This document shows positions 1 to 8,365 of a stretch of DNA of 50,549 nt, in pieces (position 1 is the stretch's first letter; the number at the start of each line of letters is the position of its first letter). A model generated the notes under the pieces. That model did no database searches. It saw only the letters and a list, made by a program, of their open reading frames with translations, and had not been told where the DNA came from. The stretch spans positions 1 to 50,549 of the forward strand of contig NZ_LZKL01000128.1 in the NCBI RefSeq assembly GCF_001668725.1. The letters run 5' to 3'. A program made the position numbers and the translations under genes. The DNA is from Mycobacterium sp. E787. Its GTDB lineage: Bacteria; Actinomycetota; Actinomycetes; Mycobacteriales; Mycobacteriaceae.

Positions 1-3
1 CAA

Positions 4-32
4 AACACCCCCAGCCAACAACTGAGGGTGTT
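4..32. terminator. Small hairpin at window edge
   Basis: AACACCC at 4-10 is the reverse complement of GGGTGTT at 26-32, giving a 7-bp stem with a 15-nt loop. It lies downstream of the minus-strand tRNA gene and beyond the stronger hairpin at 37-73. It could be part of a tRNA terminator or the end of a gene outside the window. There is no T-tract, as is common for mycobacterial terminators. Confidence 0.3.
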
Positions 33-36
33 CACT

Positions 37-73
37 ATGTCGCGAGACATCTGTCCTCGATGTCTCGCGACAT
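37..73. repeat. Perfect 14-bp inverted repeat, hairpin
   Basis: ATGTCGCGAGACAT (37-50) and ATGTCTCGCGACAT (60-73) are exact reverse complements around a 9-nt loop. The hairpin starts 4 bp past the encoded CCA of the tRNA, read in the tRNA direction, so it may terminate the tRNA transcript. Its perfect symmetry would also suit a mobile-element end or a dispersed repeat. No transposase is visible in this window. Confidence 0.6.
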
Positions 74-80
74 CACATGG

Positions 81-167
81 CGGTGGCGGAGGGATTTGAA
101 CCCCCGGACGGTGTTAGCCGTCTCTCGCTTTCAAGGCGAGTGCATTAGGCCGCTCTGCCACGCCACC
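81..167 (-). tRNA. tRNA-Ser (anticodon UGA)
   Basis: Read on the minus strand, the 7-bp acceptor arms GGTGGCG (167-161) and CGCCACC (88-82) pair, the discriminator is G (81), and CCA follows in the genome (80-78). The anticodon stem CTCGC/GCGAG encloses the loop CTTGAAA, giving anticodon TGA, which reads serine UCA codons. A long variable arm (GACGG/CCGTC) makes this a class II tRNA, as expected for serine. It is divergent from the oxidoreductase gene, with only 16 bp between them. Confidence 0.95.
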
Positions 168-183
168 GCTGATAAGGGTAACG

Positions 184-1176
184 GTGGCCGGTAGCGTGGC
201 CGTCATGCGCGCGATCGTCGCCGAATCCCCCGATCAACTGTCCTGGCAAGAGGTGCCCGACGCCGCGGCCGGACCCGGCGAGGTGCTGATCAAGGTCGCC
301 GCGGCCGGCGTCAACCGCGCCGACGTGTTACAGGCCGCCGGCAAGTACCCGCCGCCGCCGGGAGCCAGCGACATCATCGGCATGGAGGTGTCGGGGGTGG
401 TCGCCGACACCGGCGGGGGCGTCGCGGATTGGTCTGCGGGACAAGAGGTTTGCGCGTTGCTGGCCGGCGGCGGCTACGCCGAGTACGTCGCCGTGCCCGC
501 CGGCCAAGTGCTGCCCGTTCCCGACGGGGTGGAGCTCGTCGACGCCGCCGGGTTGCCGGAGGTGGCGTGCACGGTGTGGTCGAACCTGGTGATGGTCGCG
601 CACCTGGGCAAGGGCCAGGTGTTGCTGGTGCACGGCGGGGGCAGCGGCATCGGCAGCCACGCGATCCAGGTCGCGCGGGCGCTGGGCGCGCGGGTGGCCG
701 TCACCGCCGGGTCGGCGGAGAAGCTGGAATTCTGCCGCGAGCTGGGCGCCGAGATCACCATCAATTACCGCGACGAGGACTTCGTCGCGCGGCTGCGTGA
801 GGAAACTCACGGCGCCGACTTGATCCTCGACATCATGGGCGCGGCCTACCTGGACCGCAACATCGACGCCCTGGCGACCGACGGGCAGTTGGTCATCATC
901 GGCATGCAAGGCGGCATCACGGGCGAGCTCAACATCGGCAAGCTGCTGGCCAAGCGAGCGCGGGTCATCGGCACCACGCTGCGGGCCCGCCCCGTGACGG
1001 GCCCGAACAGCAAGACCGAGATCGTGCAGGCGGTGAGGGCGTCGGTGTGGCCGATGATCGCCGACGGCCGGGTGCGTCCGATCATCGGCGCGAGCATGCC
1101 CATCCAGCAGGCCGGTGACGCGCACCGGCGGCTGGTGGCCAGCGATGTGACCGGGAAGATCGTGCTGACCGTCTAG
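184..1176 (+). CDS. NAD(P)H quinone oxidoreductase (zinc-free MDR family)
   Basis: This 330-residue protein is a medium-chain dehydrogenase/reductase of the quinone oxidoreductase type, like Rv3777. The N-terminal GroES-like half holds AAGVNRADVLQAAGKYP, and the Rossmann half holds VLLVHGGGSGIGSHAIQVA, an NADPH-binding glycine motif. The zinc-binding cysteines of alcohol dehydrogenases are absent. It probably reduces quinones or other small carbonyl compounds; the substrate is unknown. GTG at 184 is chosen because AAGGG lies 5 bp upstream; ATG at 205 (MRAIVAESP) is an alternative. It stands alone, convergent with the aminotransferase gene. Confidence 0.88.
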   Translation: MAGSVAVMRAIVAESPDQLSWQEVPDAAAGPGEVLIKVAAAGVNRADVLQAAGKYPPPPGASDIIGMEVSGVVADTGGGVADWSAGQEVCALLAGGGYAEYVAVPAGQVLPVPDGVELVDAAGLPEVACTVWSNLVMVAHLGKGQVLLVHGGGSGIGSHAIQVARALGARVAVTAGSAEKLEFCRELGAEITINYRDEDFVARLREETHGADLILDIMGAAYLDRNIDALATDGQLVIIGMQGGITGELNIGKLLAKRARVIGTTLRARPVTGPNSKTEIVQAVRASVWPMIADGRVRPIIGASMPIQQAGDAHRRLVASDVTGKIVLTV

Positions 1177-1234
1177 TCAGGGCATTGCGTGTAAGTCCGG
1201 GGCGTTGCGTGTGCGCCCACGGCGGCGACACGCC

Positions 1235-1272
1235 CACAGGGGCCTCCCGGTGTGCACACGCGAAGCCCTGTG
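1235..1272. terminator. Possible bidirectional terminator between convergent genes
   Basis: CACAGGG (1235-1241) and CCCTGTG (1266-1272) form arms around the 10-bp palindrome GTGTGCACAC (1250-1259). It lies between two convergent genes that end at 1176 and 1315. It has no T-tract. Termination is inferred from position and symmetry only. Confidence 0.35.
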
Positions 1273-1314
1273 CGCACACACAGCTGCCCCGGCGCTACGC
1301 GTGCGGCCAACCGC

Positions 1315-2511
1315 TCAGCCCAACGACGCCAGCGCGCGCACCAGCTGGTCCACCTCGGCCGTCGTCGAGTAGTGCGCCAGCCCGACGGTGACGGCGCCGC
1401 CCACGTCGTTGACGCCCAGCACGTCGAGCGCGCGGGAGCTCCCGTTGGAGATGGCCAGAATCCCGTTGTCCGCCAAGCGCTGCACGACGCGTTCGGCCGG
1501 CACGTCCTGCAGGGCGAAGCTGACCACCGGTATCCGCGCCTCGGGGCGGCCGATGACCATGACCAGCGGCAAGGACCGCAGTGACACCATCAGGTAGTCG
1601 AACACCCGGTTCAGGTACGTGGCGGCGGACTGCGTCGAGACCGACAGGCGTTCGCGGCGGGTGCCGCGGGCCGATTCGTCGAGCGCCGCGAGGTACTCGA
1701 TGCTGGCGACGACGCCTGCCAGCAGGCCGAACTGGTGCGCCCCCACCTCGAGGCGCGCCGGCCCGGCGGCGTTGGGATCGGTCGAGACGGTGCCGAACGT
1801 GCTGATCAGCCCAGGGTCGCGGAACACCAGCGCCCCGATCGGCGGGCCACCCCAGGCGAGGGCGTTCACCGCGACGACGTCGGCGTCGGTCTCCTTGACG
1901 TCGAGCAGGCGGTACGGCGCGGCCGCGGAGTGGTCGACGACGACGAGCCCGCCGACGTCGTGCACGAGCTTGGTCATCGCCCGCAGATCGGTGACCGTGC
2001 CCAGCGTCGCCGACGCCGACGAGGCGGCCACCAGCCGTGTCGACTTCCCGATCAGGCTTTCCCACTGCCACGTCGGCAGCTCACCCGTCTCGATGTCGAT
2101 CTCGGCCCACTTCACCTTGGCGCCGTAGCGATGCGCCGCCCGCAGCCAGGGGGCGATGTTGGCCTCGTCGTCGAGGCGGCTGACGACCACCTCGTAGCCG
2201 AGGCCGGCCCGCGAGGAGGACGCCTCGGCCAGCGACGACAACAGGATGGCGCGATCGGCGCCCAGCACCACACCCGCGGGGTCGGCGTTGAACAGGTCGG
2301 CTACCGCCGCGCGCGCCGCGTCCAGCACGGCGGCGCTACGCCGGGCCGAGGGGTGCGCTCCGACGGTGGTGGCGCTCGATCGCCGGAACGCCGTGGACAC
2401 CGTCGTCGCAACCGAATCCGGGATGAGCATGCCGGCCGGCGCGTCGAAGTGCACCCACCCGTCACCCAGTGAGGGATGCAGTCCGCGCACCCGGGCGACG
2501 TCGTAAGCCAT
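1315..2511 (-). CDS. Class-V aminotransferase, cysteine-desulfurase-like
   Basis: This 398-residue PLP-dependent protein resembles Rv3778c. It has the fold-type I features of the SufS/CsdA group: the FDAPAGMLIP start, an STAFRRSSATTVG stretch, ACSSS-like turns, and GGLVVVDHSAAAPYRLLDVKETDADVV before the region where the PLP lysine is expected. That region here reads VVAVNALAWGGPPIGALV, with no obvious Schiff-base lysine. It may therefore lack cysteine desulfurase activity or use another residue. ATG at 2511 matches the start and length of the M. tuberculosis protein. It is divergent from the GT-C gene, with a 102-bp shared upstream region. Confidence 0.85.
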   Translation of the reverse strand: MAYDVARVRGLHPSLGDGWVHFDAPAGMLIPDSVATTVSTAFRRSSATTVGAHPSARRSAAVLDAARAAVADLFNADPAGVVLGADRAILLSSLAEASSSRAGLGYEVVVSRLDDEANIAPWLRAAHRYGAKVKWAEIDIETGELPTWQWESLIGKSTRLVAASSASATLGTVTDLRAMTKLVHDVGGLVVVDHSAAAPYRLLDVKETDADVVAVNALAWGGPPIGALVFRDPGLISTFGTVSTDPNAAGPARLEVGAHQFGLLAGVVASIEYLAALDESARGTRRERLSVSTQSAATYLNRVFDYLMVSLRSLPLVMVIGRPEARIPVVSFALQDVPAERVVQRLADNGILAISNGSSRALDVLGVNDVGGAVTVGLAHYSTTAEVDQLVRALASLG

Positions 2512-2601
2512 GCCAGCCACCTTAGAGCTTCGCAATTCCGCGAAAATTGTGACGGTAGCGGGTGCCGCTGAGGCGTTGGCAAGCCGGGGCACCCGGCCAG
2601 C

Positions 2602-2607
2602 CATACT
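2602..2607 (+). promoter_or_regulatory. Candidate -10 box for a leaderless transcript (GT-C/pafE/wzt operon)
   Basis: CATACT lies 6 nt before the GTG start at 2614, so transcription would begin at or next to the start codon. No Shine-Dalgarno sequence precedes the GTG. Leaderless genes are common in mycobacteria. A convincing -35 box is not visible. Confidence 0.4.
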
Positions 2608-2613
2608 AGTCGA

Positions 2614-4632
2614 GTGGGCCTGTGGACCGGAACGCTGATCGCACTGTTCTTGCTGATCGCGCCGGGTGTGATAGTCGCGCGCATCACTCAGCTGACCTGG
2701 CCGGTCGCCGTCGCGGTTGGCCCGGCACTGACGTATGGCGTTGTGGCCCTGGCGATTATCCCCTTCGGCGCGCTCGGAATCCCGTGGAACGGTTGGACCG
2801 CGCTGGCCGCGCTGGCGGCGGTGTGCGTGGTGGCCACGGGTTTGCAGCTGGCACTCGCGCGCTACCGCGACGCCGAGGCCGAAACGCGCGGGATCGGCCG
2901 CGGGCCGGCGGCGCTGGTGGCCTTCGGCGTGCTGCTGGGTGCGGCGCTCATCATGTGGGCGGGCTATCGCGGGCTCACGCATTGGCAGTCCATCCCCAGC
3001 ACCTGGGACGCGGCCTGGCACGCCAACGAGGTGCGCTTCATCCTCGACACCGGCCAGGCGTCGTCGACCCACATGGGCGAACTGCGCAACGTCGAGACCC
3101 ATCAGCCGCTGTACTACCCGTCGGTCTTCCACGCACTGACCGCGGTCTACTGTCAGCTCGCCGGGGCGGCACCCACCACCGGCTACACCCTCACTTCGCT
3201 GGCCGCCTCGGTGTGGCTGTTCCCGTCCAGCGCCGCCACGCTCACCTGGTTCCTGCTGCGCCCGATCAGCACCCAGTCCGATGTGTCGGCCTCCTCAGCC
3301 TCACCGGCATCGTCGGCCTCCCAATGGCGCGCCGCGGGCGTCTCGGCCACCGCGGCGGCGCTGTCGGCGTCGTTCACGTCGGTGCCCTACGTCGAGTTCG
3401 GCGTCGCGGCGATGCCCAACCTGGCGGCCTACGGGGTCGCGATCCCGACGTTTGTCCTGATCGCGTCGACGTTGCGGCACCGCGACCGCGTCCCAGCGGC
3501 CGTGCTGGCGCTGGTGGGCGTCCTGTCGATGCACCTGACCGGCGGGTTCATCGTCATTCTGTTCCTGTTGGCGTGGTGGCTGCTGGACGCCCTGTGGCAT
3601 CCGGTCAGCGGCCGCCTACCCGACGCGCTGACCCTCGCCGCCGTCGCGGTGCCGACGTGCCTGATTCTGGCCCCGCAGTTCCTCGGCGTGCTCCGGCAGG
3701 CCGACATCATCGCCGGGCACGCGTTCCCCAGCTTCAAGAGCGTCAAGCAGGGCGTCATCGACGCGCTGCTCCTGCACACCCGCCACCTCAACGACTTTCC
3801 GACCCAATACGGGTTGCTCGTGCTGATCTACCTCGGGATGGCGATCCTGCTGTACAAGCGGATCTGGTGGCCACCCGCGGTCTGGCTGGTGCTGACGGTG
3901 GCGACCATCTACTCCGGGGCGCCGTTTCGCAACCCCGTCGGCCGCGCCATCGAGGCGTTCAGCCAGTTCTTCTACAACGATCCCCGGCGCCTGTCGGGGG
4001 TGGTGACGATGCTCGTGACGCCGATGGCGGCCGTCGCGCTGTTCGCGATCGTCTCGGTCGCCGTACTGGTGGCCAGACGTATGACCGAACGCTTCAAACA
4101 GTTGCCCTCCCCGGTCTGGACCGCCACCACGGCGGTCCTTCTTCTGGTGGCCACCGTGCTCACCGCCCGCCACTACCTCTACCGGCACCTGGTCCTGTTC
4201 GGCGACAAGTACGACTCGGTGATCATCGACCAGCGCGACCTCATGGCGATGGCCTACCTGGCCGGCCTCCCCGGCGCCCGCGACACGGTGATCGGCGACT
4301 CGAACGTCGACGGCACCACATGGATGTACGCCGTGGCCGACCTGCACCCGCTGTGGACCCATTACGACTTCCCGCAGCAGACCGGGCCCGGCTACTACCG
4401 CTACATCTTCTGGACCTCGGCGCGCAAAGGCGAATCCGATCCGAAGGTGGTCGAGGCGATTAAAGCGCTCAATATCAGGTACATCATGACGAGCACACCG
4501 AACGTCCGCGGGTTTGCCACACCCGACGGGCTAGTGTCTCTGGATAAATCGCCGTCGTGGACGATGATTTACGACAACGGCGGGGCTCGAATCTACGAGT
4601 GGCGCGACGACGCCGCGGCGCCGCAACCCTGA
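2614..4632 (+). CDS. Polytopic GT-C type membrane protein (Rv3779-like)
   Basis: This 672-residue membrane protein begins with GLWTGTLIALFLLIAPGVIVA and has about a dozen hydrophobic segments through residue ~520, followed by a soluble C-terminal part. The region WDAAWHANEVRFILDTGQ carries acidic residues in an early outer loop, as in GT-C glycosyltransferases. Its counterpart Rv3779 has been linked to polyprenyl-phosphomannose synthesis and lipoglycans. It is the first gene of a tight operon with pafE, which begins 14 bp downstream. GTG is the likely start, with a -10-like box just upstream. Enzymatic activity is inferred from the family only. Confidence 0.82.
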   Translation: MGLWTGTLIALFLLIAPGVIVARITQLTWPVAVAVGPALTYGVVALAIIPFGALGIPWNGWTALAALAAVCVVATGLQLALARYRDAEAETRGIGRGPAALVAFGVLLGAALIMWAGYRGLTHWQSIPSTWDAAWHANEVRFILDTGQASSTHMGELRNVETHQPLYYPSVFHALTAVYCQLAGAAPTTGYTLTSLAASVWLFPSSAATLTWFLLRPISTQSDVSASSASPASSASQWRAAGVSATAAALSASFTSVPYVEFGVAAMPNLAAYGVAIPTFVLIASTLRHRDRVPAAVLALVGVLSMHLTGGFIVILFLLAWWLLDALWHPVSGRLPDALTLAAVAVPTCLILAPQFLGVLRQADIIAGHAFPSFKSVKQGVIDALLLHTRHLNDFPTQYGLLVLIYLGMAILLYKRIWWPPAVWLVLTVATIYSGAPFRNPVGRAIEAFSQFFYNDPRRLSGVVTMLVTPMAAVALFAIVSVAVLVARRMTERFKQLPSPVWTATTAVLLLVATVLTARHYLYRHLVLFGDKYDSVIIDQRDLMAMAYLAGLPGARDTVIGDSNVDGTTWMYAVADLHPLWTHYDFPQQTGPGYYRYIFWTSARKGESDPKVVEAIKALNIRYIMTSTPNVRGFATPDGLVSLDKSPSWTMIYDNGGARIYEWRDDAAAPQP

Positions 4633-4646
4633 GGTCCCCGAAGAGG

Positions 4647-5186
4647 ATGGTGAGTGGATTGACTAACGGCAACGACGGCCAAGACGCCGACGGCATCGAG
4701 GTCATAGGCGGCGTCGATCCGCGGATCATGGCGATTCGCGACGCGGACGACGACTCCGACGACGAGCGCTCCCTGACGGACCTGGTCGAGCAACCGGCCA
4801 AGGTGATGCGGATCGGCACCATGATCAAGCAACTGCTCGAGGAGGTGCGAGCGGCACCGCTGGACGAGGCCAGCCGCAACCGGCTGCGCGAGATCCACGC
4901 GACGAGCATCCGCGAACTCGAGGAGGGCCTCGCGCCGGAACTCCGTGAGGAGCTCGACCGGCTCACCCTGCCGTTCAATGAGGACACCGCGCCGTCGGAC
5001 GCCGAACTGCGGATCGCGCAGGCGCAGCTGGTCGGCTGGTTGGAAGGGCTGTTCCACGGTATTCAGACCGCGCTGTTCGCACAGCAGATGGCCGCCCGCG
5101 CGCAGCTGGAGCAGATGCGCCAGGGCGCGCTGCCGCCGGGCATCGGCAAGCCGGGCAGCGGGTCCGGGCACGGTCAATACCTCTGA
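4647..5186 (+). CDS. pafE: Bacterial proteasome activator PafE/Bpa
   Basis: This 179-residue protein matches M. tuberculosis PafE (Rv3780) almost throughout, for example LTDLVEQPAKVMRIGTMIKQ and the helical core LVGWLEGLFHGIQTALFAQQM. It ends in GQYL, the C-terminal motif that docks into the 20S proteasome alpha ring and opens the gate without ATP. The family forms a dodecameric ring that delivers unfolded proteins such as HspR for degradation. The acidic N-terminus (DADDDSDDE) is disordered. ATG at 4647 (MVSGLTNG) follows AAGAGG and matches the known N-terminus. It lies inside the galactan export operon, 14 bp after the GT-C gene and 20 bp before wzt. Confidence 0.95.
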   Translation: MVSGLTNGNDGQDADGIEVIGGVDPRIMAIRDADDDSDDERSLTDLVEQPAKVMRIGTMIKQLLEEVRAAPLDEASRNRLREIHATSIRELEEGLAPELREELDRLTLPFNEDTAPSDAELRIAQAQLVGWLEGLFHGIQTALFAQQMAARAQLEQMRQGALPPGIGKPGSGSGHGQYL

Positions 5187-5206
5187 GCGAGCGTAGGTAG
5201 CCGACG

Positions 5207-6004
5207 GTGCCGGGTCCCCACATCGAGACGCGCGACGCGTGGGTGGAATTTCCGATCTTCGACGCCAAGTCGCGGTCTTTGAAGAAGGCCTTCCTGGGCA
5301 AGGCGGGCGGAACCATCGGTCGCAACAACTCCAACGTCGTCGTCATCGAGGCGCTGCGCGACATCACGATGACGCTCGAGCTCGGCGACCGCGTCGGGCT
5401 CGTCGGCCACAATGGCGCCGGGAAATCGACCCTGCTGCGGCTGCTTTCGGGCATCTACGAGCCGACCCGCGGCTGGGCCAGGGTCACCGGCCGGGTCGCG
5501 CCCGTCTTCGACCTCGGCGTCGGCATGGACCCCGAGATCTCCGGCTACGAGAACATCATCATCCGCGGGCTGTTCCTGGGTCAGACCCGCAAGCAGATGA
5601 TGTCCAAGGTGGACGAGATCGCCGAGTTCACCGAGCTCGGTGACTACCTGTCGATGCCGCTGCGCACCTACTCCACCGGGATGCGGGTCCGGCTGGCGAT
5701 GGGGGTGGTCACCAGCATCGACCCCGAGATCCTGCTGCTCGACGAGGGCATCGGCGCGGTGGACGCCGACTTCCTGAAGAAGGCCCAGTCCCGGCTGCAG
5801 AGGCTGGTGGAGCGGTCCGGAATCCTGGTGTTCGCCAGCCATTCCAACGAATTCCTGGCGCGGCTGTGCAAGACCGCGATGTGGATCGACCACGGCGTCA
5901 TCCGCATGTCCGGCGGCATCGAGGAGGTCGTGCGCGCCTACGAGGGCGAGGACGCGGCCCGGCACGTGCGCGAGGTGCTGGCCGAAACCGCCGGACAGCC
6001 ATGA
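5207..6004 (+). CDS. wzt: Galactan exporter ATP-binding protein Wzt
   Basis: This 265-residue ABC ATPase (Rv3781, also named rfbE) powers export of lipid-linked galactan. Walker A GHNGAGKST is at about residues 67-75, the signature is YSTGMRVRLAMG, and Walker B is EILLLDEGIGAVD. The YSTGM signature and the FDLGVGMDPEISGYENI stretch are typical of O-antigen/teichoic-acid type exporters. It has no C-terminal carbohydrate-binding domain. GTG is the start. Its last bases overlap the ATG of glfT1 (ATGA), which implies translational coupling. It should pair with Wzm encoded two genes downstream. Confidence 0.93.
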   Translation: MPGPHIETRDAWVEFPIFDAKSRSLKKAFLGKAGGTIGRNNSNVVVIEALRDITMTLELGDRVGLVGHNGAGKSTLLRLLSGIYEPTRGWARVTGRVAPVFDLGVGMDPEISGYENIIIRGLFLGQTRKQMMSKVDEIAEFTELGDYLSMPLRTYSTGMRVRLAMGVVTSIDPEILLLDEGIGAVDADFLKKAQSRLQRLVERSGILVFASHSNEFLARLCKTAMWIDHGVIRMSGGIEEVVRAYEGEDAARHVREVLAETAGQP

Positions 6005-6909
6005 GTGAGACCATCTTCGCCGTCGTGGTCACCCACCGGCGTCCCGACGAGCTGGCCAAGTCGTTGGACGCGCTCAGCACGCAGACCCGGTTGCCCGACC
6101 ACCTGATCGTGGTCGACAACGACGGTGACGACCGGGTGCGGGATCTGGTTGCCGGCCAACCCATTCCGACGACCTACCTGGGTTCGCGCCGAAACCTCGG
6201 CGGCGCTGGGGGTTTCGCGCTCGGCATGCTGCACGCGCTGGCGCAGGGGGCCGACTGGGTGTGGCTCGCCGACGACGACGGGCGGCCTCAGGACTCGCAT
6301 GTGCTGGCGACGCTGCTGGCCTGTGCCGAGAAGTACGGCCTGGCCGAGGTGTCGCCGATGGTGTGCAATATGGACGACCCGCAGCTGCTGGCGTTTCCGC
6401 TGCGGCGCGGCCTGGTATGGCGCAGGCGCACAAGCGAATTGCGCACCGAAGCCGGCCAGGATCTGCTGCGTGGCATCGCGTCGTTGTTCAACGGCGCGCT
6501 GTTCCGGGCGTCGACGCTGGAATCGATCGGTGTCCCGGACCTGCGGTTGTTCATTCGCGGCGACGAGGTGGAGATGCATCGGCGGCTGGTTCGATCCGGC
6601 CTGCCGTTCGGTACCTGCCTGGACGCTGTCTACCTGCATCCGTGCGGATCCGACGAGTTCAAGCCCATCCTGGGCGGCCGGATGCACACCCAATATCCCG
6701 ACGACGCCACCAAGCGATTCTTCACCTACCGCAACCGCGGCTATGTGCTCGCGCAGCCGGGACTGCGCAAGCTGCTGTTCCAGGAGTGGGTGCGGTTCGG
6801 CTGGTTCTTCCTGGTGAGCCGCCGGGACCCCAAGGGCCTGGCCGAATGGATCCGGTTGCGCCGCTTGGGCCGTCGCGAGCGCTTCGGCAAGCCGGGAGGA
6901 GCCACGTGA
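6001..6909 (+). CDS. glfT1: Galactofuranosyltransferase GlfT1
   Basis: This 302-residue GT2-family enzyme (Rv3782) adds the first two galactofuranose residues from UDP-Galf to decaprenyl-diphosphate-GlcNAc-Rha on the cytoplasmic face. The N-terminus IFAVVVTHRRPDELAKSLDAL is the GT-A nucleotide-sugar fold, and LADDDGR holds the metal-binding DDD at residues 91-93. Further acidic residues in FIRGDEVEMHRRL fit the acceptor or catalytic-base region. The ATG overlaps the wzt stop by 4 bp and the stop overlaps the wzm GTG, so wzt-glfT1-wzm are tightly coupled. Confidence 0.93.
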   Translation: MSETIFAVVVTHRRPDELAKSLDALSTQTRLPDHLIVVDNDGDDRVRDLVAGQPIPTTYLGSRRNLGGAGGFALGMLHALAQGADWVWLADDDGRPQDSHVLATLLACAEKYGLAEVSPMVCNMDDPQLLAFPLRRGLVWRRRTSELRTEAGQDLLRGIASLFNGALFRASTLESIGVPDLRLFIRGDEVEMHRRLVRSGLPFGTCLDAVYLHPCGSDEFKPILGGRMHTQYPDDATKRFFTYRNRGYVLAQPGLRKLLFQEWVRFGWFFLVSRRDPKGLAEWIRLRRLGRRERFGKPGGAT

Positions 6910-7736
6910 CGTTCTATGATGCGGCGGCGCAGTCGCGGACCTTCGCCCGCGCCCGCAGCGACCTCCTCGATGGTTTCCGCCGCCACGAGCTGTGGCTGCA
7001 CCTGGGTTGGCAGGACATCAAGCAGCGCTACCGCCGCTCGGTGCTGGGACCGTTCTGGATCACCATCGCGACCGGCACCACCGCCGTCGCGATGGGCGGG
7101 TTGTATTCCAAGCTGTTTCACCTGGACCTGGCGGTGCACCTGCCCTACGTCACGCTCGGGCTGATCATCTGGAACATGATCAACGCCGCCATCCTGGAGG
7201 GCGCCGACGTGTTCGTCGCCAACGAGGGGCTGATCAAGCAGCTGCCGACACCGCTGAGCGTGCACGTGTACCGGCTGGTGTGGCGGCAGATGATCCTGTT
7301 CGCACACAACATCGTGATCTACGTCGTCGTCGCGATCATCTTTCCCAAGCCGTGGTCGTGGGCCGACCTGTCGGTCATCCCGGCGCTGGGGTTGATCGTG
7401 CTGAATTCCATCTGGGTGTCGCTGTGTTTCGGCATCCTGGCGACCCGTTATCGCGACATCGGCCCGCTGCTGTTCTCGGTGGTGCAGCTGCTGTTTTTCA
7501 TGACGCCGATCATCTGGAACGACGACACGCTGCGGCAGCAGGGCGCGGGACGGTGGTCGAGCATCGTCGAGCTCAACCCGCTGCTGCACTACCTCGACAT
7601 CGTTCGGGCCCCCTTGCTGGGCGCCCACCAGGAACTACGGCACTGGGTGGTGGTCTTGGTGCTCACGGCCGTCGGTTGGGCGCTCGCAGCGTTCGCGATG
7701 CGCCAGTATCGGGCCCGCGTGCCGTACTGGGTTTAG
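6906..7736 (+). CDS. wzm: Galactan exporter permease Wzm
   Basis: This 276-residue ABC-2 type membrane protein (Rv3783, also named rfbD) has about six hydrophobic segments, including GPFWITIATGTTAVAMGGL, LPYVTLGLIIWNMINAAI and a C-terminal WVVVLVLTAVGWALAAFAM. The N-terminal HELWLHLGWQDIKQRYRRS is the interface helix typical of O-antigen exporter permeases. It would form the channel with Wzt that moves the galactan lipid intermediate to the periplasm. GTG at 6906 overlaps the glfT1 stop (GTGA). The neighbouring M. tuberculosis genes Rv3784-Rv3787c have no counterpart downstream here. Confidence 0.92.
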   Translation: MTFYDAAAQSRTFARARSDLLDGFRRHELWLHLGWQDIKQRYRRSVLGPFWITIATGTTAVAMGGLYSKLFHLDLAVHLPYVTLGLIIWNMINAAILEGADVFVANEGLIKQLPTPLSVHVYRLVWRQMILFAHNIVIYVVVAIIFPKPWSWADLSVIPALGLIVLNSIWVSLCFGILATRYRDIGPLLFSVVQLLFFMTPIIWNDDTLRQQGAGRWSSIVELNPLLHYLDIVRAPLLGAHQELRHWVVVLVLTAVGWALAAFAMRQYRARVPYWV

Positions 7737-7751
7737 CCCCTCGCGGTGTCG

Positions 7752-7790
7752 GCGGGCGCGGCGTTGTTGCTCAGCCGCGGTCGCGCCCGC
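7752..7790. terminator. GC-rich hairpin between convergent wzm and SnoaL-like gene
   Basis: GCGGGCGCG (7752-7760) and CGCGCCCGC (7782-7790) are exact reverse complements with a 21-nt loop, 15 bp after the wzm stop. It lies between convergent genes and could end both transcripts. No T-tract follows. Confidence 0.5.
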
Positions 7791-7839
7791 GGGCGGTTGC
7801 CGCGTCCAGATCCTGTTAGGCGTCTTCGCCAGGCGCGGC

Positions 7840-8277
7840 TCAGCTGATCGGGGGAAGAACTCCCATTTGAGTCAGCACGCCGGCCATATCAAAGTAGACC
7901 TTCTCACACAGGAGTCGATCGCCCTCGAATTCGAAGATCCCGACTATCGGAATCTCGACGCGGCGTCCCGTTGGGGGAATACCCGCCCATTCACCGTCAT
8001 GGGTTCCCGTGATCCGCCCTTCGCCGAATATGGCGTCGTCGGCATGGCGCATCTTGCCGAGCTCGGCGTGCAGGTCGGGAAGCGCAACCATGAGGCCTTG
8101 CAGCAGCTCTCGAACGGCCTCCTCGCCATCGCTCGGGACGCCGTTCACCTCGTAACGTGGATGGGCGAAGGTCGCGATTGTCGCCTCGATATCGTGCCGG
8201 TTTTCCGCCTCGGCGTGCTTATTGACGATTGCCTCGCGGCGTTGGCGAAGGCTGGTGATGTCCTCGATCGCCGTCAT
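7840..8277 (-). CDS. SnoaL-like / NTF2-fold protein (ester cyclase type)
   Basis: This 145-residue protein resembles the SnoaL-like polyketide/ester cyclase group of the NTF2 superfamily. Visible features are NRHDIEATIATFAHPRYEVNG, ALPDLHAELGKMRHADDAIFGEGRITGTHDGEW and GIPPTGRRVEIPIVGIFEFEGDRL. Many such proteins have no known activity, and the substrate cannot be predicted. GAGGAGG lies about 9 bp upstream of ATG 8277, a strong ribosome binding site. The gene is divergent from the pterin-synthase-like gene. It is not part of the conserved cell-wall locus of M. tuberculosis, so it is accessory here. Confidence 0.75.
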   Translation of the reverse strand: MTAIEDITSLRQRREAIVNKHAEAENRHDIEATIATFAHPRYEVNGVPSDGEEAVRELLQGLMVALPDLHAELGKMRHADDAIFGEGRITGTHDGEWAGIPPTGRRVEIPIVGIFEFEGDRLLCEKVYFDMAGVLTQMGVLPPIS

Positions 8278-8365
8278 AACGGGGCCTCCTCGATGTCTCG
8301 ATGAATCCCCCGATGGGGCGTCACTCTAGAACACCGGCGAGATTCGTGGGGCCTTCCAGCTCTCC

